Part shown: positions 8,167 to 15,679 of the stretch, one piece after another | Layout of the letters: every line of letters starts with the position of its first letter | How positions within the stretch are numbered: position 1 is the first letter of the stretch | Assembly: GCA_023421115.1 (NCBI GenBank) | Contig: JAEZUI010000040.1 | Coordinates: forward strand, 1 to 36,937 | DNA: 36,937 nt | DNA from: Bacillota bacterium | GTDB lineage: Bacteria; Bacillota; Clostridia; Acetivibrionales; Acetivibrionaceae | Direction: 5' to 3' | The notes under the pieces: generated by a model | What the model was told of the DNA's origin: nothing | Databases searched by the model: none | What the model saw: only the letters and a program-made list of their open reading frames with translations | Translations under genes and position numbers: made by a program

Positions 8167-8191
8167 AAAGCTTGAAAAATTACAGAAAATC

Positions 8192-10357
8192 CTAAAGTAA
8201 GTCATTAACATTGTTTTTATCTACAACCTCTATACGTGTCCAAATAACTTCTTTTTCTAACTTTTGTCCGGTAGCTAGCATATTATAGAGGTAAATAATT
8301 GGATCATGCCCCTGACCAAAGGGATCATGTCTAATTGCCGCATAAATAATCCCTTTTTTAATATATTCAGAAATTTCCGGATTATAATCAAAGCATATAA
8401 TAAAAGTTTTCCCTGTATGTCCAAGGTCTTCGATAGCTTTGGCAGCACCAAACACACCAACTCCATTAATAAACAAACCGTGAATATTACTGTTCTTCCT
8501 GAGCATATCTTTTATAGTATTATATGAAAGCTCAAAGCTATCAGCACACTGAGACTCAGCAACAACTTTTATACCTCTGTATTTCTTGAGTTCAGCTAAA
8601 CTAATCTCTCTTCCAATGCTATTTACAAATACGTTAAGATCACCTGTAATTATAGCCACATCACCTTTTCCCTCGAGTGCTTTTGCCATCAGACGTACAC
8701 CAACAACATTGGACGAAGTAATCTCAGGACCTACATATGCTGTACGTTTAGATTTAAACGGTAAGTCAATGTTATATAACATAACTGGTATATTTTTTTG
8801 ATATGCCTTTTCAATTATCTCAGCAATATCAGCATCAAAACCAGGTGCAATAATTCCACTAACGTCATTTTCTATGGCTTCCTTTATTGAGTTTTTGATT
8901 TGGTCACCCACATCTTCTTTAAATCCAAGATAGTCTATTACTACATTTTTTTCAGATAATTCCTTAATGGCATACAGGACACCCTGACGCACAGCATACC
9001 AGAATTCATGATCTAAAGGGCTAACGAAAGTGATACTTAATTGTCTTTTGCTATCCGCTTTAACAGGAATAACTGTTGTTCGGTATTTCCTCACAAGTTT
9101 TTCTATTCCTGCTAGTATGTCTTGAAGCGATGATGCACTTGCTTTTATCTCTTGCAGTTCGGCCAATTCTTGCTGAGTAACTGCTGCAACTTCCTGTGTT
9201 TTGTTTGATATATCTTTTGAGGCTTTGTGAAGCAGAAGGCTTTTTTGATTTATTTCGTGAGTACTTGAATTAATTAAAGATACATCTTTATATACCGTTT
9301 TCATATCCAACTCAAGTAAATTTGTATTTTTGTTGATAATATCAAAGGATTCTTTTATAGATTTAAATATATCTCTAGTAATGTCATAATTTACCACGCA
9401 ACTATCAATGCTGTTACCAACAAACTCACTACTGGAATTTATATTTTCCAATATAGCGTTTATTTTACCAATGCTTTTTTTGGTTGCTGCTGCCAATGAA
9501 TTCATTTCATGAGCTACGACGGCAAAGCCCTTGCCTGATTCACCTGCTTTGGCAGCTTCAACAGAGGCATTAAGTCCTAAAAGCTTTAACTGCTCACTGA
9601 TTTTTATAATAAACTTGCCAATTTGATCTATTTGAGTAATATCTTCATTCAGCTTTTTTATATATTCTGAAGTATTATTCAAATTATCGGAAATAATATT
9701 AACCTGTTGATAGTAATCATCTAAATGCTGTGCACCTACAGCTGTTGCCTGTACAGTTTTTTCAACCGATTGCTCTACCTCCCCAATACTAATTGTTATA
9801 TTTTCTATCCTGTTTCCTACTTCACCAATTCTATATGTAGTATCAATCATAAGCTTGGATTGCTCCTGTGCTTTTCCCGCTACATTTCCCATACTGGCCG
9901 CAATTTGCTCGTTACTTAAGTAACTGTTATCCATGCTCTTAGATACACTTTCAATAGCGTCAGAAATGGTTACGATATTAACTTTTGTCGACTCAATGAA
10001 GCTCAACAGGTTGTACTTCATATCATTAAAAGCTATAGTCAGCACCTCAAGTCCACGAGCATCTTCACGTAATATATCATTTATATTTAATTCACCCTGG
10101 GCAAGCAATTCAGCTTTGTGATTAATTGTATCAATTGACTTAAAAATCTTCAATAAAATAATAAACAGTGTAATTATTAGAATAATTTCTCCAGCTAATA
10201 ACACAACAAGGCCAGTTCTAGATAAAAATTCAGACATAAAATCAAAAAGTAAAACTGATACTTCAAATATAAGAAACAGAAATAAAAAAATTATTAGAAA
10301 AAAAACAACAGACTTCATTATGCTCTTACCGGATGTGTGCGGCTTTGAATTGTTCAT
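8192..10357 (-). CDS. Chemoreceptor-like protein with a C-terminal sugar-binding-protein domain
   Basis: A 721-residue fusion. Residues about 16-38 and 48-71 are two membrane helices joined by only about nine residues, so there is almost no outside sensor. A HAMP-like linker (about 72-125) follows. Next comes a long coiled-coil MCP signalling domain (about 126-425) whose hairpin tip reads LNASVEAAKAGESGKGFAVV (about 262-281), close to the canonical CheA/CheW-binding tip. Residues about 439-718 match the RbsB/LacI-type periplasmic binding fold: LSITFVSPLDHEFW, IIAPGFDADI, FINGVGVFGAAKAI, ICFDYNPEI. With two membrane helices the C terminus should be cytoplasmic, so this domain would sense sugar inside the cell. 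The ATG at 10357 is chosen because GGAGG is seven bases upstream; a GTG two codons earlier is too close. Confidence 0.88.
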   Translation of the reverse strand: MNNSKPHTSGKSIMKSVVFFLIIFLFLFLIFEVSVLLFDFMSEFLSRTGLVVLLAGEIILIITLFIILLKIFKSIDTINHKAELLAQGELNINDILREDARGLEVLTIAFNDMKYNLLSFIESTKVNIVTISDAIESVSKSMDNSYLSNEQIAASMGNVAGKAQEQSKLMIDTTYRIGEVGNRIENITISIGEVEQSVEKTVQATAVGAQHLDDYYQQVNIISDNLNNTSEYIKKLNEDITQIDQIGKFIIKISEQLKLLGLNASVEAAKAGESGKGFAVVAHEMNSLAAATKKSIGKINAILENINSSSEFVGNSIDSCVVNYDITRDIFKSIKESFDIINKNTNLLELDMKTVYKDVSLINSSTHEINQKSLLLHKASKDISNKTQEVAAVTQQELAELQEIKASASSLQDILAGIEKLVRKYRTTVIPVKADSKRQLSITFVSPLDHEFWYAVRQGVLYAIKELSEKNVVIDYLGFKEDVGDQIKNSIKEAIENDVSGIIAPGFDADIAEIIEKAYQKNIPVMLYNIDLPFKSKRTAYVGPEITSSNVVGVRLMAKALEGKGDVAIITGDLNVFVNSIGREISLAELKKYRGIKVVAESQCADSFELSYNTIKDMLRKNSNIHGLFINGVGVFGAAKAIEDLGHTGKTFIICFDYNPEISEYIKKGIIYAAIRHDPFGQGHDPIIYLYNMLATGQKLEKEVIWTRIEVVDKNNVNDLL

Positions 10358-10568
10358 AAACACGCCTCCGTTGTTGAAGTTTTAAACTTAGACTAGAAAG
10401 ATAAAAAATTATGATAGAGACTTATGATATATACTTTTTATTTTATCATGTTTTCTGTGCCTTTTCAATGTTTTTGGTCGAAATGTCGAAATGGGAACTT
10501 TTAATAAATGTAAAGCAAAATTATGTTAAGAAAATTGCATAGAAACTTTAGAATAGGTTGTCAATGTA

Positions 10569-10610
10569 ATAGGTTAGGCAAACCAATTATATTTGGCATA
10601 CCTAACCTAT
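10569..10610. promoter_or_regulatory. Strong inverted repeat between serine hydrolase and receptor genes
   Basis: Ten-base perfect arms (ATAGGTTAGG / CCTAACCTAT) with an inner paired CCAA/TTGG. There is no T tract on either side, so it is a poor intrinsic terminator. The position, about 210 bases upstream of the receptor ATG, and an inner AAACCAATTA shared with 7838-7848 make an operator possible. Transcript-end stabilisation is the alternative. Confidence 0.45.
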
Positions 10611-10637
10611 ACCTAAAAGTTTCTTTATAAAAAGCTT

Positions 10638-11801
10638 TTAATCCATGCATCCATTTGCAACCGCTCTTACACGGAGGTGATAGTACTCTTCCATATTAGG
10701 GTACATTTGATGCATATATACAACAGAAAACCGCTCTTTCGGATCAATACTTACATAAGTTCCCAGCATACCAGTCCATCCAAACTCACCAATCGAACCG
10801 TTAGAATGAGCTTGTGCTGTATCCATCAGTGTTCTGACTCCTAAACCATATCCATACCCATCTAAATATGAATTTCTATAATCCAGCAACTGTTCAGCAC
10901 TTAAGTGATTTGTTCTCATAAGGTCTATAGTCTTTCTGCCAATAATTCTTTCTCCATTAAAAACCCCTCCATTTGCCAACATTTGTGAAAATTTGAGGTA
11001 ATCATTAACGGTGGAAAAGAGCCCTGCACCTCCAGCTTCATAAAGTGCATCCGGCTTATGAAATTGATCTAGAGGACCAGAAATTTTTATCAGTTCCCCT
11101 TTACTATTTTTTTTGTAATGGGAAACCATTCTAGACTCCATATCGCCATAGTAGCGGTAACCTGTATCTTTCATACCCAAAGGTCCAAATATTTCATCCT
11201 GCAAAAATTCCCCCACGGTTTTTCCTGAAATGATCTGTATTAAAGCTGCAATAATATCATGTCCATATCCATATAACCAGTGGGAACCCGGCTCAAATGC
11301 AACCGGAACAGCTCCCATTGCTTTTACCTCAGTCACAATATCAAATTTACCATGCTTTTTCTCCAATTCATTTCTTACTCGTGCCATTTCCTTTGCTGTC
11401 GGTGAATCCATATCGGGATAGGGTATACCAACAGACATATTAAACGCATGTTTGATTAACATATCGTTTTTAGCTTTTTTTACATTAATATTCCCGTTAA
11501 GATCTGATACAAATACCTGTGTATCCCTATATTCCGGAAAATATTCGTAAATCGGCTCGTTTAAAAGAAATTCTCCTCTTTCAAACAATATCATAGCTGC
11601 TGTACATATAACTACTTTTGTCATTGAAAACATTCGGTATACAGTATCTTCTGTAATCTTTCTTTTTTCCTCCAAATCAGCATAACCGAAATACCCTTGA
11701 TATAAAACCTCTCCATCTTTTGCAACAGCACATCCGCATCCAGGCAGACCATTTTCCACATATCTCTTTAGCAACTCACTTAAATTTTCAAACCTTGCCA
11801 T
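10638..11801 (-). CDS. Serine hydrolase of the class C beta-lactamase/esterase fold
   Basis: Probably an esterase or D-Ala peptidase-like hydrolase rather than a resistance enzyme. The 387-residue protein carries the S-x-x-K motif as Ser59-Met-Thr-Lys62, a Tyr motif at YGYGHD (Tyr177), and the late FGWTGMLGTYVSIDP stretch that replaces KTG in this family. There is no signal peptide, which argues against a secreted beta-lactamase; a sugar ester such as an acetylated oligosaccharide is one conceivable substrate given the neighbours, but that is a guess. The ATG at 11801 follows AAGGAG with seven-base spacing. It is the furthest-upstream gene of the left region on the minus strand. Confidence 0.85.
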   Translation of the reverse strand: MARFENLSELLKRYVENGLPGCGCAVAKDGEVLYQGYFGYADLEEKRKITEDTVYRMFSMTKVVICTAAMILFERGEFLLNEPIYEYFPEYRDTQVFVSDLNGNINVKKAKNDMLIKHAFNMSVGIPYPDMDSPTAKEMARVRNELEKKHGKFDIVTEVKAMGAVPVAFEPGSHWLYGYGHDIIAALIQIISGKTVGEFLQDEIFGPLGMKDTGYRYYGDMESRMVSHYKKNSKGELIKISGPLDQFHKPDALYEAGGAGLFSTVNDYLKFSQMLANGGVFNGERIIGRKTIDLMRTNHLSAEQLLDYRNSYLDGYGYGLGVRTLMDTAQAHSNGSIGEFGWTGMLGTYVSIDPKERFSVVYMHQMYPNMEEYYHLRVRAVANGCMD

Positions 11802-11895
11802 ATTACAATTCTCCTTGCATCAAGTTTTTATCTACTTAGCCGATTACTTCATGCTACCATAATTTTGTATTATCCGCAATAAACTTTTAATTTAT

Positions 11896-11963
11896 AGCAG
11901 CCACCAAAAAATGTCAATTTAATTTGTTGAAGTGGCTATTGAACAGTTATTCTTTAGTACTCG
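11896..11963 (+). repeat. Decayed repeat element
   Basis: The right half reads AAGTGGCTATTGAACAGTTA followed by TTCTTTAGTACTCGC. It clearly matches the right half of the copy at 20884, with scattered substitutions and a shortened centre. It lies in the gap upstream of the serine hydrolase gene. Confidence 0.6.
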
Positions 11964-12081
11964 CTTTATATTGTGCTATATACTATTTATTCTAAAAATA
12001 GCACAAGTATAACAAAAATAAAACATGCTTGTAAACATAAAATGAAATCTATTTGAAAATAATAATATTGGAGGGATGTAA

Positions 12082-12252
12082 ATGAGTCAGAACAAATATT
12101 ATAGAAAACACCCGAGAAGCCATGTTAAAACTAACAGCGAGAATGAAGAAAATATACTAAACTTAAGCGCACTGGCAGCTGTTGGAATTTTAGCCTTCAG
12201 TTTCGCAAACGGCATGTTCTTAGGATATATGTGGAAAAGAAGCAGATGTTGA
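12082..12252 (+). CDS. Small single-pass membrane protein, 56 residues
   Basis: A short plus-strand gene that is easy to miss. ATG at 12082 follows GGAGGG at the right distance, the frame is open for 56 codons, and a strong terminator begins two bases after the stop. The first 28 residues are polar and charged (MSQNKYYRKHPRSHVK). Residues about 29-50 form one membrane helix (LSALAAVGILAFSFANGMFL), and the end is WKRSRC. I do not recognise the family. The N terminus probably stays in the cytoplasm only if the C-terminal KRSR faces out, which breaks the positive-inside rule at one end, so topology is open. It is convergent with ribF. Confidence 0.8.
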   Translation: MSQNKYYRKHPRSHVKTNSENEENILNLSALAAVGILAFSFANGMFLGYMWKRSRC

Positions 12253-12253
12253 T

Positions 12254-12289
12254 AAAAAGTACTATCGTGATAAAGCGATAGTACTTTTT
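12254..12289. terminator. Bidirectional terminator between small membrane gene and ribF
   Basis: A perfect 14-base stem (AAAAAGTACTATCG / CGATAGTACTTTTT) with an eight-base loop. Both strands place five T residues at the end of the stem. It ends the plus-strand small gene and the minus-strand ribF operon, whose last stop is at 12311. Confidence 0.92.
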
Positions 12290-12310
12290 GCAGAATCTAA
12301 AGCTTATATT

Positions 12311-13249
12311 CTAAGTTATCACTGAAGATTTAAAATATTGCCTCGCACTCTCAATATCCTTTATTATTTGATCAACCAACTCTTCTTTTCCGCTGAACTT
12401 CTTTTCACCTCTAATTTTTTTGAGAAAATAAACTTCGATGTCCTTTCCATAAATATCTTCACTGTAATCAAAAATATAAGTCTCAATAGACTTTTTCTGA
12501 CCTTCGAAAGTCGGGTTATTTCCAATATTGGTTATACTGTTATATATCTTGCCGTTCAGAAATGTTCGTGTAACATATACGCCATCCGTCGGCATTAAAA
12601 GGTATTCTTCAGGATATATATTAGCAGTCGGAAAGCCCATTGTATTCCCTATCCTTTTCCCTTTTTCAACAATGCCGGTGATTGAATAATGCCTACCTAG
12701 CAGTTTAAATGCACTGTCCATATCGCCTTTTTTGACATGCGTTCTAATAAGCGTGCTACTTACTATATCATCACCTACTTTTATTGAGGGGATGGTTATT
12801 ACTCTGTATTTGTACTTTTGTCCGAGCTCTTTTAAATAGGCAACATCTCCCTGCCCCTTATAACCAAACCTGTAGTCATACCCTGTGACCGCTAATTTCA
12901 TACCAAATTTACCCACAAGTATATCTTTTACAAACACCTCAGGACTCATTCTTGAAAAAGCCTCGTCAAATTCCTCAAAATAGGTATAGTCAAGCTGAGT
13001 AAGCTCAAGTAGCTTGTTTTTTTTATTCATAGAAGTAATTAGAGGTGTAAACAACTTTTTTCTAATGATATTTTCAGGATGCTTGTTAAAACTATATAAA
13101 ACCGATTCAAGCTCCCTTTCCTTTGATTCACTTATTAAAGTGTTTATCAATGCCATGTGTGCAATATGCAAGCCGTCAAAATTACCTAATCCTATACCAG
13201 TTGGTTTTGTCAATTCAATTTTTTGATACTTACCATATATTACTTTCAT
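12311..13249 (-). CDS. ribF: Bifunctional riboflavin kinase / FAD synthetase
   Basis: Makes FMN from riboflavin and then FAD. In 312 residues the N-terminal nucleotidyltransferase half shows GNFDGLHIAH and STLIRTHVKKGDM. The C-terminal flavokinase half shows GNTMGFPTANIYPEE, GVYVTRTFLNG and NIGNNPTF. The phosphate-binding motif has Ile-Ala where most homologues have Leu-Gly (HLGH), a mild variation. It is the last gene of the long rimP-to-ribF operon and lies 106 bases past truB. AAGGA precedes the ATG at 13249. Confidence 0.96.
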   Translation of the reverse strand: MKVIYGKYQKIELTKPTGIGLGNFDGLHIAHMALINTLISESKERELESVLYSFNKHPENIIRKKLFTPLITSMNKKNKLLELTQLDYTYFEEFDEAFSRMSPEVFVKDILVGKFGMKLAVTGYDYRFGYKGQGDVAYLKELGQKYKYRVITIPSIKVGDDIVSSTLIRTHVKKGDMDSAFKLLGRHYSITGIVEKGKRIGNTMGFPTANIYPEEYLLMPTDGVYVTRTFLNGKIYNSITNIGNNPTFEGQKKSIETYIFDYSEDIYGKDIEVYFLKKIRGEKKFSGKEELVDQIIKDIESARQYFKSSVIT

Positions 13250-13355
13250 ACTCTATTCCTTTATTGCGTTTTATAAAATCTTCTGTTTATATAAAGCGTT
13301 AATTATTTTCTACAGCTAAGGTATTATTTTTATTATTCGTTATCCTATAGCCTTA

Positions 13356-14243
13356 TCAGAACTGCTTTTTCATTTTTAAAAACAAACTTCCCTTTATCAA
13401 TAAAACCTCACTTATACCGGCAAAGTTTCCATTTATATCATATGCCCTAAGCATAATACCTTTTTTAAGGCTTTCCCTCTTCAATTCAACATAAGCACCA
13501 TTTACCAATTTCTTAGTTTCAGAACTGTTTAAATCTATCCTATCGAAATCATCGAAAACATCTTCTATTGTAGAAAGTTTACAATTTATAGAGTTGTCCA
13601 TAGAGAACTCCAATATTTCTTCAAGAGTAAGCGAATCTGACAGTTCAAAACGTCCAGCTCTCGTCCTGACAAGAAACGACATGTGTCCTCCACAGCCAAG
13701 CTTCTCTCCAATATCAGAACACAAAGTTCTTATATAAGTACCTTTAGAACACACCACATCAAATATAGCCTTATTACCCTTTATTTCTATAATATCTATT
13801 GAGAATATAGTAACCTTCCTAGGTTTTCTCTCTATGGTAATGCCATCTCTTGCAAGTTCGTAAAGCTTCTTTCCCTCAACCTTAACAGCCGAGTACATAG
13901 GTGGTACCTGGCTGTAACTTCCGACAAAACTCATTATTGCACTATATATTTGTTCTCGCGTAAAATCTACTTCACAGACCTTCAAAACAGTACCATAGTT
14001 ATCCTGGGTATCTGTTGAAGTCCCAAGAGTGAGTTCTGCTCGGTATACCTTATCCTTGTCTACCAAATACTCAATAGTCTTTGTAGCCTTTCCAATACAC
14101 ACTGGCAAAACTCCAACTGCACCTGGGTCTAGTGTTCCCGTATGACCGATTTTTTTTTCCTTTAATAGACCTCTCAAATATGCAACCACATCAAATGAAG
14201 TCATACCTGGTGGTTTAAGTACATTTAATATTCCATCCATCAT
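13356..14243 (-). CDS. truB: tRNA pseudouridine(55) synthase
   Basis: Converts U55 in the T-loop of tRNAs to pseudouridine. In 295 residues the catalytic Asp39 lies in GHTGTLDPGAVGVLP, with YSAVKVEGKKLYELAR and GTYIRTL(C)SDIG as further TruB motifs. A C-terminal PUA-like stretch closes the protein. Its ATG overlaps the upstream nrnA stop as TAATG, which indicates translational coupling. Confidence 0.96.
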   Translation of the reverse strand: MMDGILNVLKPPGMTSFDVVAYLRGLLKEKKIGHTGTLDPGAVGVLPVCIGKATKTIEYLVDKDKVYRAELTLGTSTDTQDNYGTVLKVCEVDFTREQIYSAIMSFVGSYSQVPPMYSAVKVEGKKLYELARDGITIERKPRKVTIFSIDIIEIKGNKAIFDVVCSKGTYIRTLCSDIGEKLGCGGHMSFLVRTRAGRFELSDSLTLEEILEFSMDNSINCKLSTIEDVFDDFDRIDLNSSETKKLVNGAYVELKRESLKKGIMLRAYDINGNFAGISEVLLIKGSLFLKMKKQF

Positions 14244-15199
14244 TACAAAACTTCCCTTATATCATTTTTGAGCATTTCTTTTATTTGTGCCATACTTCCT
14301 CTCAAAGTGCATCCTGCCGCTTTTTTATGGCCTCCTCCAGAGTACTTATGTGCAATAGCGGATACATCCACATAGTTTTGAGAACGAAAATTAATTTTAA
14401 ATTCATCCTCATTTCTCTGCCTTATCAAAACAGCTACTTCAACACCTTCAATATTCCTAGCAATATTTACCAAGCCATCACAATCTTCCTCGGAAGCATC
14501 AGCTTTTTTTAGCATTTCATTAGTTACAGTTATAAAGGCTGATTTTCCACCCTCTGTAATTTCAATAGTATCTATAGCTAAGCCCATAAGTATGACCTTC
14601 TTATATGGTACTGTTTCAAAAACTAACTGCGAAATCTTCGATACATTTACACCATTATTAATTAGATCAGCAGTAATCTGATGAGTTATAGGTGTTGTAT
14701 TGCTATATCGAAATCCCCCTGTATCTGTAGCTATCGCCACATAAAGACAAGTTGAAATACTTTCATCAAGACTTATTCCCATCCTTTTAGTCAACTGGTA
14801 TATTATTTCCCCAGTAGCTGCTGCACTGGTTTTTACAAGGTTTACTAAAGCAAACTCGGTATTTGTGGTATGATGATCAATATTTATAGTATAATCCTTA
14901 CTTTCAAATATCTTAATCCGCTTTCCAAGCCTTGCGAGATCACCGGTATCGAGCGCTATTACCAAATCATATTCCTCTTTCCGGTCTTTAAAAACTTCAA
15001 CATGTTCTTTTCCCGGCAAAAAATCATAGGTGTACGGAATTTCTTCTTCTATATACACTCTAACATACTTTCCTATCTTACTTAGAGCTAACGCTAAAGC
15101 AATACTTGAGCCCAATGCATCTCCATCAGCAAAAACATGGGGCAAAACCGCAATACGTTCTGCACTTTCTATGGTTTGGATAATTCTCTTTTCTATCAT
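14243..15199 (-). CDS. nrnA: DHH/DHHA1 phosphoesterase, oligoribonuclease / pAp phosphatase type
   Basis: Degrades very short RNA oligomers and dephosphorylates 3'-phosphoadenosine 5'-phosphate, using manganese. Metal-binding motifs are visible: Asp25 and Asp27 in ADGDALG, Asp84 in ALDTGD, and Asp108-His-His110 in NIDHHTT. The DHHA1 domain ends in GGGHKKAAGC. I choose the ATG at 15199 (MIEKRII, 318 residues) because GAGAGG lies seven bases upstream; an ATG at 15205 is too close to that site and a TTG at 15214 overlaps it. The position between rbfA and truB is the usual one in Firmicutes. Confidence 0.93.
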   Translation of the reverse strand: MIEKRIIQTIESAERIAVLPHVFADGDALGSSIALALALSKIGKYVRVYIEEEIPYTYDFLPGKEHVEVFKDRKEEYDLVIALDTGDLARLGKRIKIFESKDYTINIDHHTTNTEFALVNLVKTSAAATGEIIYQLTKRMGISLDESISTCLYVAIATDTGGFRYSNTTPITHQITADLINNGVNVSKISQLVFETVPYKKVILMGLAIDTIEITEGGKSAFITVTNEMLKKADASEEDCDGLVNIARNIEGVEVAVLIRQRNEDEFKINFRSQNYVDVSAIAHKYSGGGHKKAAGCTLRGSMAQIKEMLKNDIREVL

Positions 15200-15233
15200 A
15201 TTCATACCTCTCAACTAAAAATGGTGCATATTA

Positions 15234-15267
15234 TTGTAAGGTTGAGGAAACATCCCCAACCTTACAA
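15234..15267. other. Stem-loop between rbfA and nrnA
   Basis: Arms of 14 bases with one mismatch (TTGTAAGGTTGAGG / CCCCAACCTTACAA) and a six-base loop. No T tract follows on the minus strand, so transcription of the operon probably continues. An RNA processing or stability role within the operon message is the likelier reading. Confidence 0.6.
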
Positions 15268-15302
15268 GATTAAATAAATACAATGTTAAAAACTCCGGGG
15301 CA

Positions 15303-15650
15303 CTAATCTTCATGCTTGACAGCATCGTTTATAAGCTTTGATATATAAGCCCCATGCTCGATTGAATTGTCTAACTCAAACTGAACTTCCGGAGTATATC
15401 TCAACTGAATTCTATGCCCAACTTCACGCCTAATAAATCCAGCAGCACTTTTCAATCCTTCGAGTGCATTCTTCTTTTCCTCATCATTTCCCATTATGCT
15501 TACATAAACTTTCGCATAACGCAAATCCTTAGTAACATTTACGCTAGTTACACTTATCAGACGAGAAAGTCTTGGATCTTTAAGCTCACTCTGTATTATT
15601 GCACTTATTTCTCTCCTCATCTCTTCTGAGATTCTTACTGTTCTATCCAT
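15303..15650 (-). CDS. rbfA: 30S ribosome-binding factor A
   Basis: Binds immature 30S subunits and helps 16S rRNA 5'-end maturation. The 115-residue length is typical. The KH-type core shows RISEEMRREISAIIQSEL, VTKDLRYAKVYVSI and the family end FELDNSIEHGAYISKLI. AGGAG precedes the ATG at 15650 by seven bases, 29 bases after the infB stop. It is part of the nusA-infB operon. Confidence 0.96.
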   Translation of the reverse strand: MDRTVRISEEMRREISAIIQSELKDPRLSRLISVTSVNVTKDLRYAKVYVSIMGNDEEKKNALEGLKSAAGFIRREVGHRIQLRYTPEVQFELDNSIEHGAYISKLINDAVKHED

Positions 15651-15679
15651 AAAACCACTCCTGTTTTGTCACATTAGGA

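Larger units (their letters stand above)
7678..8191. other. Intergenic region between receptor and DUF3237 genes
   Basis: A 514-base AT-rich gap. It contains an operator-like site (7823-7851) and a repeat element (8067-8166). I see no coding potential on either strand and no further clear signal in 7852-8066. Confidence 0.7.

Noticed and set aside
10638..11801. Antibiotic-resistance beta-lactamase
   Set aside because: No signal peptide, no KTG motif, and best agreement with the esterase-like class C relatives.
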